From: Mycobacterium sp. SVM_VP21
GTDB taxonomy: Bacteria > Actinomycetota > Actinomycetes > Mycobacteriales > Mycobacteriaceae
NCBI GenBank assembly: GCA_024758765.1
Contig: CP101406.1
Location: 3,410,001-3,474,000 of the forward strand
DNA length: 64,000 nt
Direction of reading: 5' to 3'
In this document: positions 1 to 7,085 of the stretch, piece after piece
How positions within the stretch are numbered: the stretch's first letter is position 1
How the letters are laid out: each line of letters opens with the position of its first letter
Notes under the pieces: model-generated
Database searches by the model: none
The model's input: the letters and a program-made list of their open reading frames with translations, nothing else
Told to the model about the DNA's origin: nothing
Made by a program: the position numbers and the translations under genes

Positions 1-362
1 GACCGGTGAATGTGGGCGTCGCGCTCGCGTTTGCGTGCGTTGGCGAACTCCGGGTTCAGGCCGTGCATCCGCAGCATGTGCGTGCGCCACACCTTGTTGA
101 GCGCGTGTGCGAATAGGATCACCATGAACCAGATCGGAAACGTCATGCTGAACCGCGTCATGAAGTCTGTCGGAAAGAACCAGAACGGGATCAGGACGAG
201 CGTCGTCGGCACGGCGGCGCGCATGATCATCCGGACGGTGGCACCCGGGCCGGCCAGGTCGTTGCGGACCCAGTCCAGCAGTTCCGGGGGCAACGGGCGT
301 CCGTAGCAATACCGGAAGTATTGGATCGGAGTCGGACGCTGAGGCTTGGGACTTTGAGGCAC
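1..362 (-). CDS. DUF5313-type small membrane protein, C-terminus cut by window edge
   Basis: The frame opens at GTG 362 and runs off the left edge with 120 readable codons. The N-terminal part contains YFRYCYGRPLPPELLDWV, a hallmark of the actinobacterial DUF5313 proteins as I recall them. It is followed by two hydrophobic stretches (about residues 50-64 and 70-88) and a basic tail, so a membrane protein with two helices is likely. Only 10 bases separate its start from the stop of ephG upstream on the same strand, so the two may be co-transcribed. Function is unknown. The family call rests on motif memory; the coding call rests on the intact frame and hydrophobicity pattern. Confidence 0.7.
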   Translation of the reverse strand, partial: MPQSPKPQRPTPIQYFRYCYGRPLPPELLDWVRNDLAGPGATVRMIMRAAVPTTLVLIPFWFFPTDFMTRFSMTFPIWFMVILFAHALNKVWRTHMLRMHGLNPEFANARKRERDAHIHR

Positions 363-372
363 AGCGGTGACC

Positions 373-819
373 TTAGAACGTCGGTCGTAGCGCGGGGAAC
401 ACGGTGGCCGCCACTGCACGCAGCGTTGCCTTGAACATGTCCAGGAAGTCGAAGTAGTCGCGCCACAACGTGATACGACCGTGGTGCACCTCGAAGACTC
501 CGCATACCCAGAACTGCAGCCGCAGCGGTCCCAGCGTCAACGCGTCGGTGCGCTCGGTGAGCACCGTGGCGCCGTCGGCCGCGATGCGGTGGATCTTCAC
601 GTCGAAGCCCGCCCGACCGGCCATCCGCCCAAACACCCCGATGGTGGCGCTGCGGCCGTAGATCGTCGGCAGCCCGACGTTCTGGTACACCACGTCCTCG
701 GCCAGTGCCGCCGCCGCGGTGTCGAGGTCCTCGTCGCGCAAGGCGTCGAGGAAGGTCTCTACGGTGCGGATGTTGGCGGCGGCCTCGACAGCGCTCGGCT
801 GGCCAGTCAGTTCGGTCAT
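373..819 (-). CDS. ephG: Limonene-1,2-epoxide hydrolase family protein EphG
   Basis: This 148-residue protein belongs to the limonene-1,2-epoxide hydrolase fold, a small alpha+beta cone that adds water to epoxides in the cytoplasm. Features seen are the N-terminal helix with VETFLDALRDEDLDTAAAAL, a YQNVGLPTIYGR stretch and the C-terminal LWRDYFDFLDMFKATLRA. The position next to the Rv2739c/Rv2738c/recA block matches M. tuberculosis Rv2740 (ephG). The longer open frame reaching 1113 is not used, because homology begins at the ATG at 819 and the added residues are Pro/Arg-rich as in shadow translation. The natural substrate is unknown; lipid or sterol epoxides are a guess. Confidence 0.85.
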   Translation of the reverse strand: MTELTGQPSAVEAAANIRTVETFLDALRDEDLDTAAAALAEDVVYQNVGLPTIYGRSATIGVFGRMAGRAGFDVKIHRIAADGATVLTERTDALTLGPLRLQFWVCGVFEVHHGRITLWRDYFDFLDMFKATLRAVAATVFPALRPTF

Positions 820-989
820 GCCTGCCACCCTAGGCCGTCGTGGGCCTCGGTCGCCCGCGGTCGGGACGAAAGGCTCTGGTGGGCCGCACCGGCAGGAGAG
901 CAGTCTCACTAGAGAGCCGTGTGATGCGATCGAGTGTCTGTGCTGTGACGCCCGGTCGGACACGACGGGAAGGACCATGGGTCGATGGC

Positions 990-3488
990 ATGGATGGGAC
1001 GCGGGCCGGCCGACGGAGCGGACAATTGACGCGGCCGGTGCCGGCCGACCAGACACCCGATCCGGCGACGATGCCGCTGGACGAATTGGTTGACCGGCTG
1101 GACAGCGGATCAAACGGACTGTCGGCCGCGGAGGCGGCGCGTCGGCTCGCCGCGGACGGGCCGAACGCGATTCAGGAGACGCGCAAGAGACCCCTGCTGG
1201 CGTTCCTCGGCTATTTCTGGGCGCCGATCCCGTGGTTGATCGAGGTGGCGCTGCTGCTGTCGATCGTGCTCCAGCACTGGGCCGACGTGATCATCATCGC
1301 CGTCTTGCTGCTGATGAACGGCCTGGTCGGCTTCTACGAGGAGCATCAGGCCGCGGACGCGATCGCGGCGTTGAAGAAGTCCTTGGCGACCACCGCCCAT
1401 GTGCGTCGCGACCGCACCTGGCAGGACGTACCGGTCGAGGAGATCGTCGCCGGCGACCTGATCCACCTCGCGCTCGGCGACGTGGTGCCGGCGGATGCCC
1501 GGATCCTCGACGACGGCACCGTCTCAGTCGATCAGTCGGCTCTCACCGGTGAGTCGCTTCCGGTCTCACGCTCGACCGGAGCGCAGCTCTATGCGGGTTC
1601 CGTCGTGGCGCGTGGCCAGGCGAACGCGCTGGTGTACGCGACAGGGGCGAACAGCTATTTCGGCAAGACGGCCATGCTGGTGCGCGGGGCGGGCAACGTC
1701 AGCCATTTCCAGCAGGCGGTGCTGCGGATCGGCAAGGTCCTCATCTACGCAGCCCTGATCCTGGTGACGATCACCACGGCCTCCGATCTGATGCGGGGCG
1801 GGACGTGGTTCGACGCCGTCGAATTCGGTCTCGTGGTGGTCATCGCCTCGGTGCCGGTGGCGATGCCCGCGGTGCTCTCGGTCACCATGGCGGTAGGTGC
1901 CCGCAGCCTGGCGCGGAAGAAGGCGGTGGTGAGCCACCTGCCGGCGGTGGAGGAACTCGGGGGAGTCGACATCCTGTGCTCGGACAAGACGGGCACGCTG
2001 ACCCAGAACCGCATCGAGGTCGGCGTCCCCTGGAGTGCCCCGGGAGTCGATGCGCAAGCACTCATCCTGGCGGCCGCGGCGGCATCCAGCCCGGACAGTA
2101 AGGACGCCATCGACCTGGCCGTGCGCGCCGCGGTGACCGACCCGAACCTGCTCGACGCCTACACGGTGACGGCGTTCACCCCGTTCGACCCCAGGAGCAA
2201 GCGCACCGAGGCGCAGACCACCGACCGGCTGGGTGCGCCGACCCGGTTCACCAAGGGCGCACCGCAGGTGATCGCGGCCCTGTGCTCGAACGAGAGCGCC
2301 GACACGATGGCCGGCTATGCGGCTGCGGTCTGCGACTTCGCCGGTCGAGGCGATCGGGCGCTGGGGGTGGCCGAATGCCGGGACGGCTGCACGTGGCGGC
2401 TGCTCGGCCTGCTCCCGCTGGCCGACCCGCCCCGCGAGGACTCGGCGGCCACCGTCGCGGCGGCCACCGAGCTGGGCGTGCAGGTGAAGATGATCACCGG
2501 CGATGCGCTCGCGATCGGCAAGCAGGTCGCCTTTCAGGTGGGTATCGGCACCAACCTGCTCGACGCCGCCGAACTGGCGGGTCCGGAGCTGGCGGATCGG
2601 ATCGAACGCGCGGACGGATTCGCGCAGGTCTTTCCCGAGCACAAGTATCTGATCGTCAACGTGCTGCAGTCCCGCGGGCACATCGTGGGGATGACCGGTG
2701 ACGGCGTCAACGACGCGCCAGCCCTCAAACAGGCTGACGCGGGCATCGCGGTCTCCGGCGCCACCGACGCCGCTCGCGCGGCAGCCGACGTGGTGCTGAT
2801 GGAGCCCGGCCTGTCGGTCGTCGTCGGCGCGATCCGGCTGGCCCGGGAGATGTTCGCCCGGATGACCAGCTACACGATCTACCGCATCGCGGAGACCATC
2901 CGGGTGCTGCTGCTGGTCACCGTCAGCGTCGTCGCACTGAACTTCCGCCCGGTCACGGCGACCATGATCGTCATCCTCGCCCTGCTCAACGACGGGGCGC
3001 TGCTCTCGATCGCCTACGACCGTGCGCACGGCTCGAACCACCCCCAGCGGTGGGACATGCGGCGGGTCCTGACCGTCGCCGGCAGCCTCGGCGTGCTGGG
3101 CGTGATCGAGACGCTGGGCCTCATGCTCCTGGCCGTCGGAGTGCTTCACCTGAACACGCCGGACGGGCTGCTGGTCGTGCAGACGATGGTCTTCCTCAAG
3201 CTGTCGGTCTCCGGCCACCTGACCGTGTTCGTCGCCCGCACCAGGAAACCCTTCTGGACCAGGCCGTTCCCCGCGCCGATCCTGCTCACGGCGGTGGTCG
3301 GCGCGCAGGTGGCCGCCACGGTCATCGTGCTCACCGGTTTCCTGATGACGGCGATCCCGTGGACGCTCGTCGGCCTGGTCTGGGGATGGTCGCTGTTCTG
3401 GTTCCTCATCGAGGATCGGGCCAAGATCGGCGCCTACGCGTGGCTGGGCCGTCGTCGCGGAAGGCCCGCGATCGTCGCGAGGCGATGA
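990..3488 (+). CDS. Plasma-membrane-type proton-efflux P-type ATPase (P3A)
   Basis: A P-type cation pump of about 830 residues. It shows the actuator motif ALTGESLPV, the phosphorylation motif CSDKTGTLTQN (phosphorylated Asp), the nucleotide-domain KGAP and the hinge MTGDGVNDAPALK. Hydrophobic pairs precede the actuator and flank the DKTGT domain, and several more follow it. The short, P3A-like architecture without N-terminal metal-binding CxxC motifs and the PIPWLIEVALLLS first helix fit plasma-membrane H+-ATPases, which export protons using ATP. The start is uncertain: ATG 990 has GGAAGGA upstream but spaced long; GTG 921 and ATG 1071 are alternatives in frame. It sits between ephG and the Rv2739c homologue, where M. 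tuberculosis has no such pump, so it is probably a lineage-specific insertion. Confidence 0.88.
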   Translation: MDGTRAGRRSGQLTRPVPADQTPDPATMPLDELVDRLDSGSNGLSAAEAARRLAADGPNAIQETRKRPLLAFLGYFWAPIPWLIEVALLLSIVLQHWADVIIIAVLLLMNGLVGFYEEHQAADAIAALKKSLATTAHVRRDRTWQDVPVEEIVAGDLIHLALGDVVPADARILDDGTVSVDQSALTGESLPVSRSTGAQLYAGSVVARGQANALVYATGANSYFGKTAMLVRGAGNVSHFQQAVLRIGKVLIYAALILVTITTASDLMRGGTWFDAVEFGLVVVIASVPVAMPAVLSVTMAVGARSLARKKAVVSHLPAVEELGGVDILCSDKTGTLTQNRIEVGVPWSAPGVDAQALILAAAAASSPDSKDAIDLAVRAAVTDPNLLDAYTVTAFTPFDPRSKRTEAQTTDRLGAPTRFTKGAPQVIAALCSNESADTMAGYAAAVCDFAGRGDRALGVAECRDGCTWRLLGLLPLADPPREDSAATVAAATELGVQVKMITGDALAIGKQVAFQVGIGTNLLDAAELAGPELADRIERADGFAQVFPEHKYLIVNVLQSRGHIVGMTGDGVNDAPALKQADAGIAVSGATDAARAAADVVLMEPGLSVVVGAIRLAREMFARMTSYTIYRIAETIRVLLLVTVSVVALNFRPVTATMIVILALLNDGALLSIAYDRAHGSNHPQRWDMRRVLTVAGSLGVLGVIETLGLMLLAVGVLHLNTPDGLLVVQTMVFLKLSVSGHLTVFVARTRKPFWTRPFPAPILLTAVVGAQVAATVIVLTGFLMTAIPWTLVGLVWGWSLFWFLIEDRAKIGAYAWLGRRRGRPAIVARR

Positions 3489-3607
3489 TCCGGCACCCCG
3501 ACTCGACGCAGCGAATCGTGAACATAGCCGACCGCTCGGCCCACCCGAGCCGGGCGCCGGCATCAGCCCTTGAACAGGGAATCCACGGGCTGTGGCACGG
3601 TAGGCCG

Positions 3608-4780
3608 ATGCGAGTCGTAGTGGTTGCCGGCCCAGATCCCGGTCACGCGTTCCCGGCGATCGCACTGTGCAAGCGCTTCGTGGCGGCCGGGGACACGCCG
3701 ACGCTGCTGACCGGGGTGCAATGGCTCGACACCGCGCGGGCCGCCGGAGTGGACGCCGTGGAGCTGCTGGGACTCGATCCCACCGCGGCCGATGACGACG
3801 CGGACGACGGGGCCAAGCTGCACCATCGTGCGGCGCGGATGGCGATGGAAAACCGCGATCAGCTGCGGGCTCTGGGGCCGGATCTGGTGGTCTCCGACGT
3901 CATCACGGCCTGTGGGGGACTGGCCGCCGAGCTGCTCGGCATCGGGTGGGTCGAGCTCAGTCCGCATCCGCTGTACCTGCCGTCGAAGGGACTGCCGCCG
4001 ATCGGCAGTGGGTTGGCGCCGGGAACCGGGGTACGCGGCCGGCTGCGGGATGCGGTGATGCGCTCGCTGACGGCACGGTCGGTACGCGGCGGCCTGCGCC
4101 AGCGCGCCGAAGCGCGAATGGGGATCGGTCTGCCAGCCGACGATCCTGGGCCACTGCGGCGCCTGATCGCCACGCTGCCCGCACTCGAGGTACCCCGGCC
4201 GGACTGGCCCGCCGAGGCCGTCGTCGTGGGACCGCTGCACTTCGAGCCGACCGAGCGGGTGCTGGCCGTGCCACCGGGTTCGGGTCCGCTGGTGGTGGTG
4301 GCGCCGTCCACCGCATCCACCGGCGCCGCCGGTCTGGCAGAGCTCGCCCTGGAGCATCTGGTGCCCGGTGCCGGATTGCCCGACGGCGCCCGACTGGCGG
4401 TGTCGCGGCTGGGCGGTGCGCCCCTGGAACTGCCGTCGTGGGCCGTCGCGGGGTTGGGACGCCAGGACGAACTGTTGACGCACGCCGACGTGGTGGTCTG
4501 CGGCGGCGGACACGGCATGGTGGCCAAGACCCTGCTGGGCGGGGTGCCACTCGTGGTGGTGCCCGGCGGTGGCGATCAGTGGGAGATCGCCAATCGCGTG
4601 GTGCGCCAAGGCAGTGGGCGACTGATCCGGCCGTTGAGCGGGCCGGCTTTGGCCGAGGCGGTGGGCGCCGTATTGGCGTCGCCGAGCTATCGCGATGCCG
4701 CGCGGCGGGCCGCCGGCACCGCCGCCGACGTCGCCGATCCGGTACGGGTGTGCCACGAAGCGCTGTCCGGCAGTGGGTAG
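3608..4780 (+). CDS. Glycosyltransferase of the UDP-glucuronosyl/MGT type (Rv2739c-like)
   Basis: A 390-residue GT-B fold glycosyltransferase. The N-terminal Rossmann half begins MRVVVVAGPDPGHAFPAIAL, with the GH typical of family-1 enzymes. The C-terminal half carries VVCGGGHGMVAKTLLGGVPLVVVPGGGDQ, shortened here to its key run of glycines and the final GGDQ, which binds the nucleotide-sugar diphosphate. It would move a sugar to a lipid or small acceptor; the acceptor is unknown. The start was set at ATG 3608 because the Rossmann strand begins there. It lies 9 bases ahead of the DUF3046 gene, the same pairing as Rv2739c-Rv2738c beside recA in M. tuberculosis. Confidence 0.82.
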   Translation: MRVVVVAGPDPGHAFPAIALCKRFVAAGDTPTLLTGVQWLDTARAAGVDAVELLGLDPTAADDDADDGAKLHHRAARMAMENRDQLRALGPDLVVSDVITACGGLAAELLGIGWVELSPHPLYLPSKGLPPIGSGLAPGTGVRGRLRDAVMRSLTARSVRGGLRQRAEARMGIGLPADDPGPLRRLIATLPALEVPRPDWPAEAVVVGPLHFEPTERVLAVPPGSGPLVVVAPSTASTGAAGLAELALEHLVPGAGLPDGARLAVSRLGGAPLELPSWAVAGLGRQDELLTHADVVVCGGGHGMVAKTLLGGVPLVVVPGGGDQWEIANRVVRQGSGRLIRPLSGPALAEAVGAVLASPSYRDAARRAAGTAADVADPVRVCHEALSGSG

Positions 4781-4789
4781 GTTGGGTGT

Positions 4790-4984
4790 GTGCGCCTGAC
4801 CGAATTCCACGAACGGGTCGCGATGCGTTTCGGTACCGCTTACGGCAACTCGGTGCTGGCAGATCATGTGCTGGCCGCGGTGGGTGGACGGACCGCGGCC
4901 CAGGCCATCGAGGACGGTGTAGAGCCGCGCGATGTGTGGTGGGCGCTGTGCTCGGACTTCGACGTGCCGCGCGATCAGTGGTGA
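4790..4984 (+). CDS. DUF3046 protein (Rv2738c-like)
   Basis: A 64-residue protein starting at GTG 4790, 9 bases after the glycosyltransferase stop. The sequence MRLTEFHERVAMRFG through WWALCSDFDVPRDQW matches the actinobacterial DUF3046 family, whose gene is nearly always close to recA. It is all-helical and soluble by eye. No function is established for the family. Its stop overlaps by 10 bases the convergent TetR gene. Confidence 0.88.
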   Translation: MRLTEFHERVAMRFGTAYGNSVLADHVLAAVGGRTAAQAIEDGVEPRDVWWALCSDFDVPRDQW

Positions 4985-5634
4985 GGCTGATCGCTGCGCG
5001 CCACGATGCTGCGCACTAGGGCGACGGAAAGGTCTGAGCAGATCGCGGCCAGTTCGGTGGTGGTCTCGACCGGATTGGCGAGCCAGGTTTCGATGATCTG
5101 GTTGACCCCGCCGACGATGAACAGTGCGCCGCGGCGTAGTTCTTCGGGTGCGAGGTCTTGACCGTCGAGAACGCCCGGCGCATGTTCGACGACCGCGTCG
5201 GTGATCATGTCGAGAATGCCTGCGCGGTGTTCGTTGAGCCCGGGAATCGCCGACAGGTCGCTGGTGGCGATGCGGTGAATGCAGGGGTCAGCCGCGATCA
5301 GGTCGAGAAACGCGGTCAGCGCGGACCGGAGCTTGTCCGACAGCGTGCCGGGGTCGCCGATGCCGGCGGTGACCATCGCTTCGAGCAGCTGGTCGCGGAC
5401 GTCGTCGGAGACCGCGAAGAACAGCGCGTCGCGGTTAGGAAACTGCTCGTAGAAATAGCGCGGGGTGAGGCCCGCGGCGGTGCAGACGCCGCGGACGGTG
5501 ACCTCGCCGATGCCTGATTCGCCCCAGATCTGGCGGCCGGCGGCCAGCAGCTTGCTACGGCGCTCGGCGCGGCGGTCCACCGCGCTGATTCCGCCGTAAT
5601 CACGCACCACCTCAGGGCGTTTCATTGACATCAC
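4975..5634 (-). CDS. TetR-family transcriptional regulator
   Basis: A 219-residue repressor-type protein. An N-terminal helix-turn-helix (about residues 30-70) includes EVTVRGVCTAAGLTPRYFYEQFPNRDALF, with the TetR signature PRYFYEQF. The C-terminal ligand-binding half is helical. It is divergent from the MpaB-family oxygenase with a 61-base gap, the usual arrangement for a TetR protein controlling its neighbour and itself. The start is ATG 5634 (ATG ATG TCA ATG gives alternatives at 5631 and 5625). The ligand is unknown. Confidence 0.87.
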   Translation of the reverse strand: MMSMKRPEVVRDYGGISAVDRRAERRSKLLAAGRQIWGESGIGEVTVRGVCTAAGLTPRYFYEQFPNRDALFFAVSDDVRDQLLEAMVTAGIGDPGTLSDKLRSALTAFLDLIAADPCIHRIATSDLSAIPGLNEHRAGILDMITDAVVEHAPGVLDGQDLAPEELRRGALFIVGGVNQIIETWLANPVETTTELAAICSDLSVALVRSIVARSDQPHH

Positions 5635-5645
5635 CCTACTAGCGA

Positions 5646-5664
5646 CCGTAAATTCGGAATACGG
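5646..5664. promoter_or_regulatory. Possible TetR operator between divergent genes
   Basis: An inverted repeat CCGTA-N9-TACGG lies in the 61-base gap between the TetR gene and the MpaB-family gene. Length and location fit a TetR operator, but the arms are only 5 bp, so chance is possible. Confidence 0.3.
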
Positions 5665-5695
5665 ATGTTATCCAAATATCGCTGGAGGTCGCCCG

Positions 5696-6916
5696 ATGAA
5701 CGCGCCCGCACTGACCGTCCCCGCTCGTCACCCGGCTGGACCGGGCGCCGTTCCGGTCAGCATTCGGGCGCTGGCGACGGTGTTGGCGATCGCCAAACCC
5801 ACGCCCGAGCGGTGGCGCCAGATCGGCGAAGACCTGACCGCCGGAGACGAGCCGATGGCGCGACTCGTCGAGTGGATGTCGCAGGCTCCGGACGCGCGCC
5901 CGCTGTTCGAACAGATATTGGCCCGCGGCCTGGCGAGCGTGTCGGACGCGCCTGCGCCGCTGCGGGAGTTCTTCGGCGAGTTTGAGCCGATTCCGGACTG
6001 GGTCGACTTGGCCCGAGTGCGGCGGGGCCAGCGAGCGCTGCGCCGTGGCGGGGCCGATGGCACCTACATCGCCCGGGACGTGTCGTTCCTCGGCGGCTAC
6101 CAGTTCTCTTCGTTCAACAAGACACTGCTGCGCACCGGCGTGCTCGAGAAGGGCTCGAACAAGCGCTTCGCCGAGACCCTGCAATGGGCGCTGGACGTCA
6201 GCGCCGAAGGGGGACTGGAGCCGCTCGGCGTCGGCTATCAGGCCACCATCCGGGTCCGGCTGATCCACGAGTACGTTCGCCGGCATGTGTCCACGCTGCC
6301 GGACTGGCGCAGTGACGAATGGGGCCTGCCGGTCAATCAGACCGACATGGCCGCCACCCTGGTGGGAGCGCTGATCGCGCCACCGGCCGGCGGACTGGCG
6401 CTGGGCATCGTGATGTCTCCGAGCGAACTGGAGGACATCGCGCACCTGACCCGCTATGTCGGCTGGCTGATGGGGGTCCGCGACGACTGGCTGCCCGGCA
6501 GCTTCCGGGACGGCATCCGCATCCTCTATCAGACTCTCGGTGCGCTCTCCGCCCCCGACGAGACCACCAAACAACTGGCGGCCCCGATGGCCGACGATCC
6601 GCTGGAATGGCAGTTCGCTGCCATGACCGGTGTGCGGCGCCGTATCGCACGCGCCCAGCATCTCTCGCTGACCAGCAGCTTTCTCGGACCGCGCACGATG
6701 CGAAAGCTGGGCTTGCCGGTCTTCGTGCTGCCCTGGTACCCGCTGCTGCGGCTGCCGGTGAACCTGGCCCGCAGCGCGGCGGCCCTGGCGCTGCCCGGCG
6801 GCCTGGATCGTGCGGCGCGGCGCGGGCGACGCGAGCAAGAGGCGTTCATGCGCACCATGATGGGCGCCGGGGACACCACCATCGGGGCTTCCGCGCACGT
6901 CATGGCGGTGGCCTGA
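5696..6916 (+). CDS. Oxygenase MpaB-family protein (DUF2236, latex-clearing-protein-like)
   Basis: A 406-residue protein of the DUF2236/MpaB family, heme-dependent oxygenases related to rubber oxygenase Lcp. It shows an N-terminal region, a central DVSFLGGYQFSSFNKTLLRTG segment, VRLIHEYVRRH (a candidate heme-contact His/Arg helix), NQTDMAATLVG and a C-terminal helical tail with LPWYPLLRLPVNL. GGAGG precedes ATG 5696. The divergent TetR gene probably regulates it. The substrate cannot be told from sequence; related proteins cleave polyisoprenoids or act on hydrophobic substrates. It separates the DUF3046 gene from recA, which are adjacent in M. tuberculosis, so the TetR/oxygenase pair looks inserted. 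Confidence 0.8.
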   Translation: MNAPALTVPARHPAGPGAVPVSIRALATVLAIAKPTPERWRQIGEDLTAGDEPMARLVEWMSQAPDARPLFEQILARGLASVSDAPAPLREFFGEFEPIPDWVDLARVRRGQRALRRGGADGTYIARDVSFLGGYQFSSFNKTLLRTGVLEKGSNKRFAETLQWALDVSAEGGLEPLGVGYQATIRVRLIHEYVRRHVSTLPDWRSDEWGLPVNQTDMAATLVGALIAPPAGGLALGIVMSPSELEDIAHLTRYVGWLMGVRDDWLPGSFRDGIRILYQTLGALSAPDETTKQLAAPMADDPLEWQFAAMTGVRRRIARAQHLSLTSSFLGPRTMRKLGLPVFVLPWYPLLRLPVNLARSAAALALPGGLDRAARRGRREQEAFMRTMMGAGDTTIGASAHVMAVA

Positions 6917-6955
6917 CCCCGCGTCGAAGCCGACACGCCGCGTGTCGGACTTGAT

Positions 6956-6971
6956 TCGAACATTCGTTCGC
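6956..6971 (+). promoter_or_regulatory. SOS box (LexA site) upstream of recA
   Basis: TCGAAC-ATTC-GTTCGC matches the mycobacterial LexA consensus TCGAAC-N4-GTTCGA at all but the last base. It lies 115 bases before the recA start and overlaps a possible promoter (TTGATT 6951-6956, TACTGT 6973-6978), so LexA binding would block RNA polymerase. Confidence 0.85.
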
Positions 6972-7005
6972 CTACTGTGGAGGCAGTTCGTTCGGCCTGG
7001 CGGGT

Positions 7006-7028
7006 CTGTCAGACCCCGTCGCTAGCGT
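7006..7028 (+). promoter_or_regulatory. Possible LexA-independent (PafBC/RecA-NDp type) recA promoter
   Basis: The run CTGTCAGAC, then 8 bases, then TAGCGT resembles the mycobacterial RecA-independent DNA-damage promoter (TTGTCRGTG-N8-TAnnnT) with three or so mismatches in the upstream element. It sits between the SOS box and the gene, consistent with the two-promoter arrangement known for M. tuberculosis recA. Confidence 0.5.
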
Positions 7029-7085
7029 CACGGCCAACCGACCGAGAACCGGTCAACCGAACTACCGAACCACAGGAGAGGCATC

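Noticed and set aside
1566..3665. Long minus-strand frame of 699 codons opposite the H+-ATPase
   Set aside because: It mirrors the ATPase codons, is very rich in Arg, Asp, Gly and His, and has no recognisable domain. High-GC genes commonly leave the antisense frame open.
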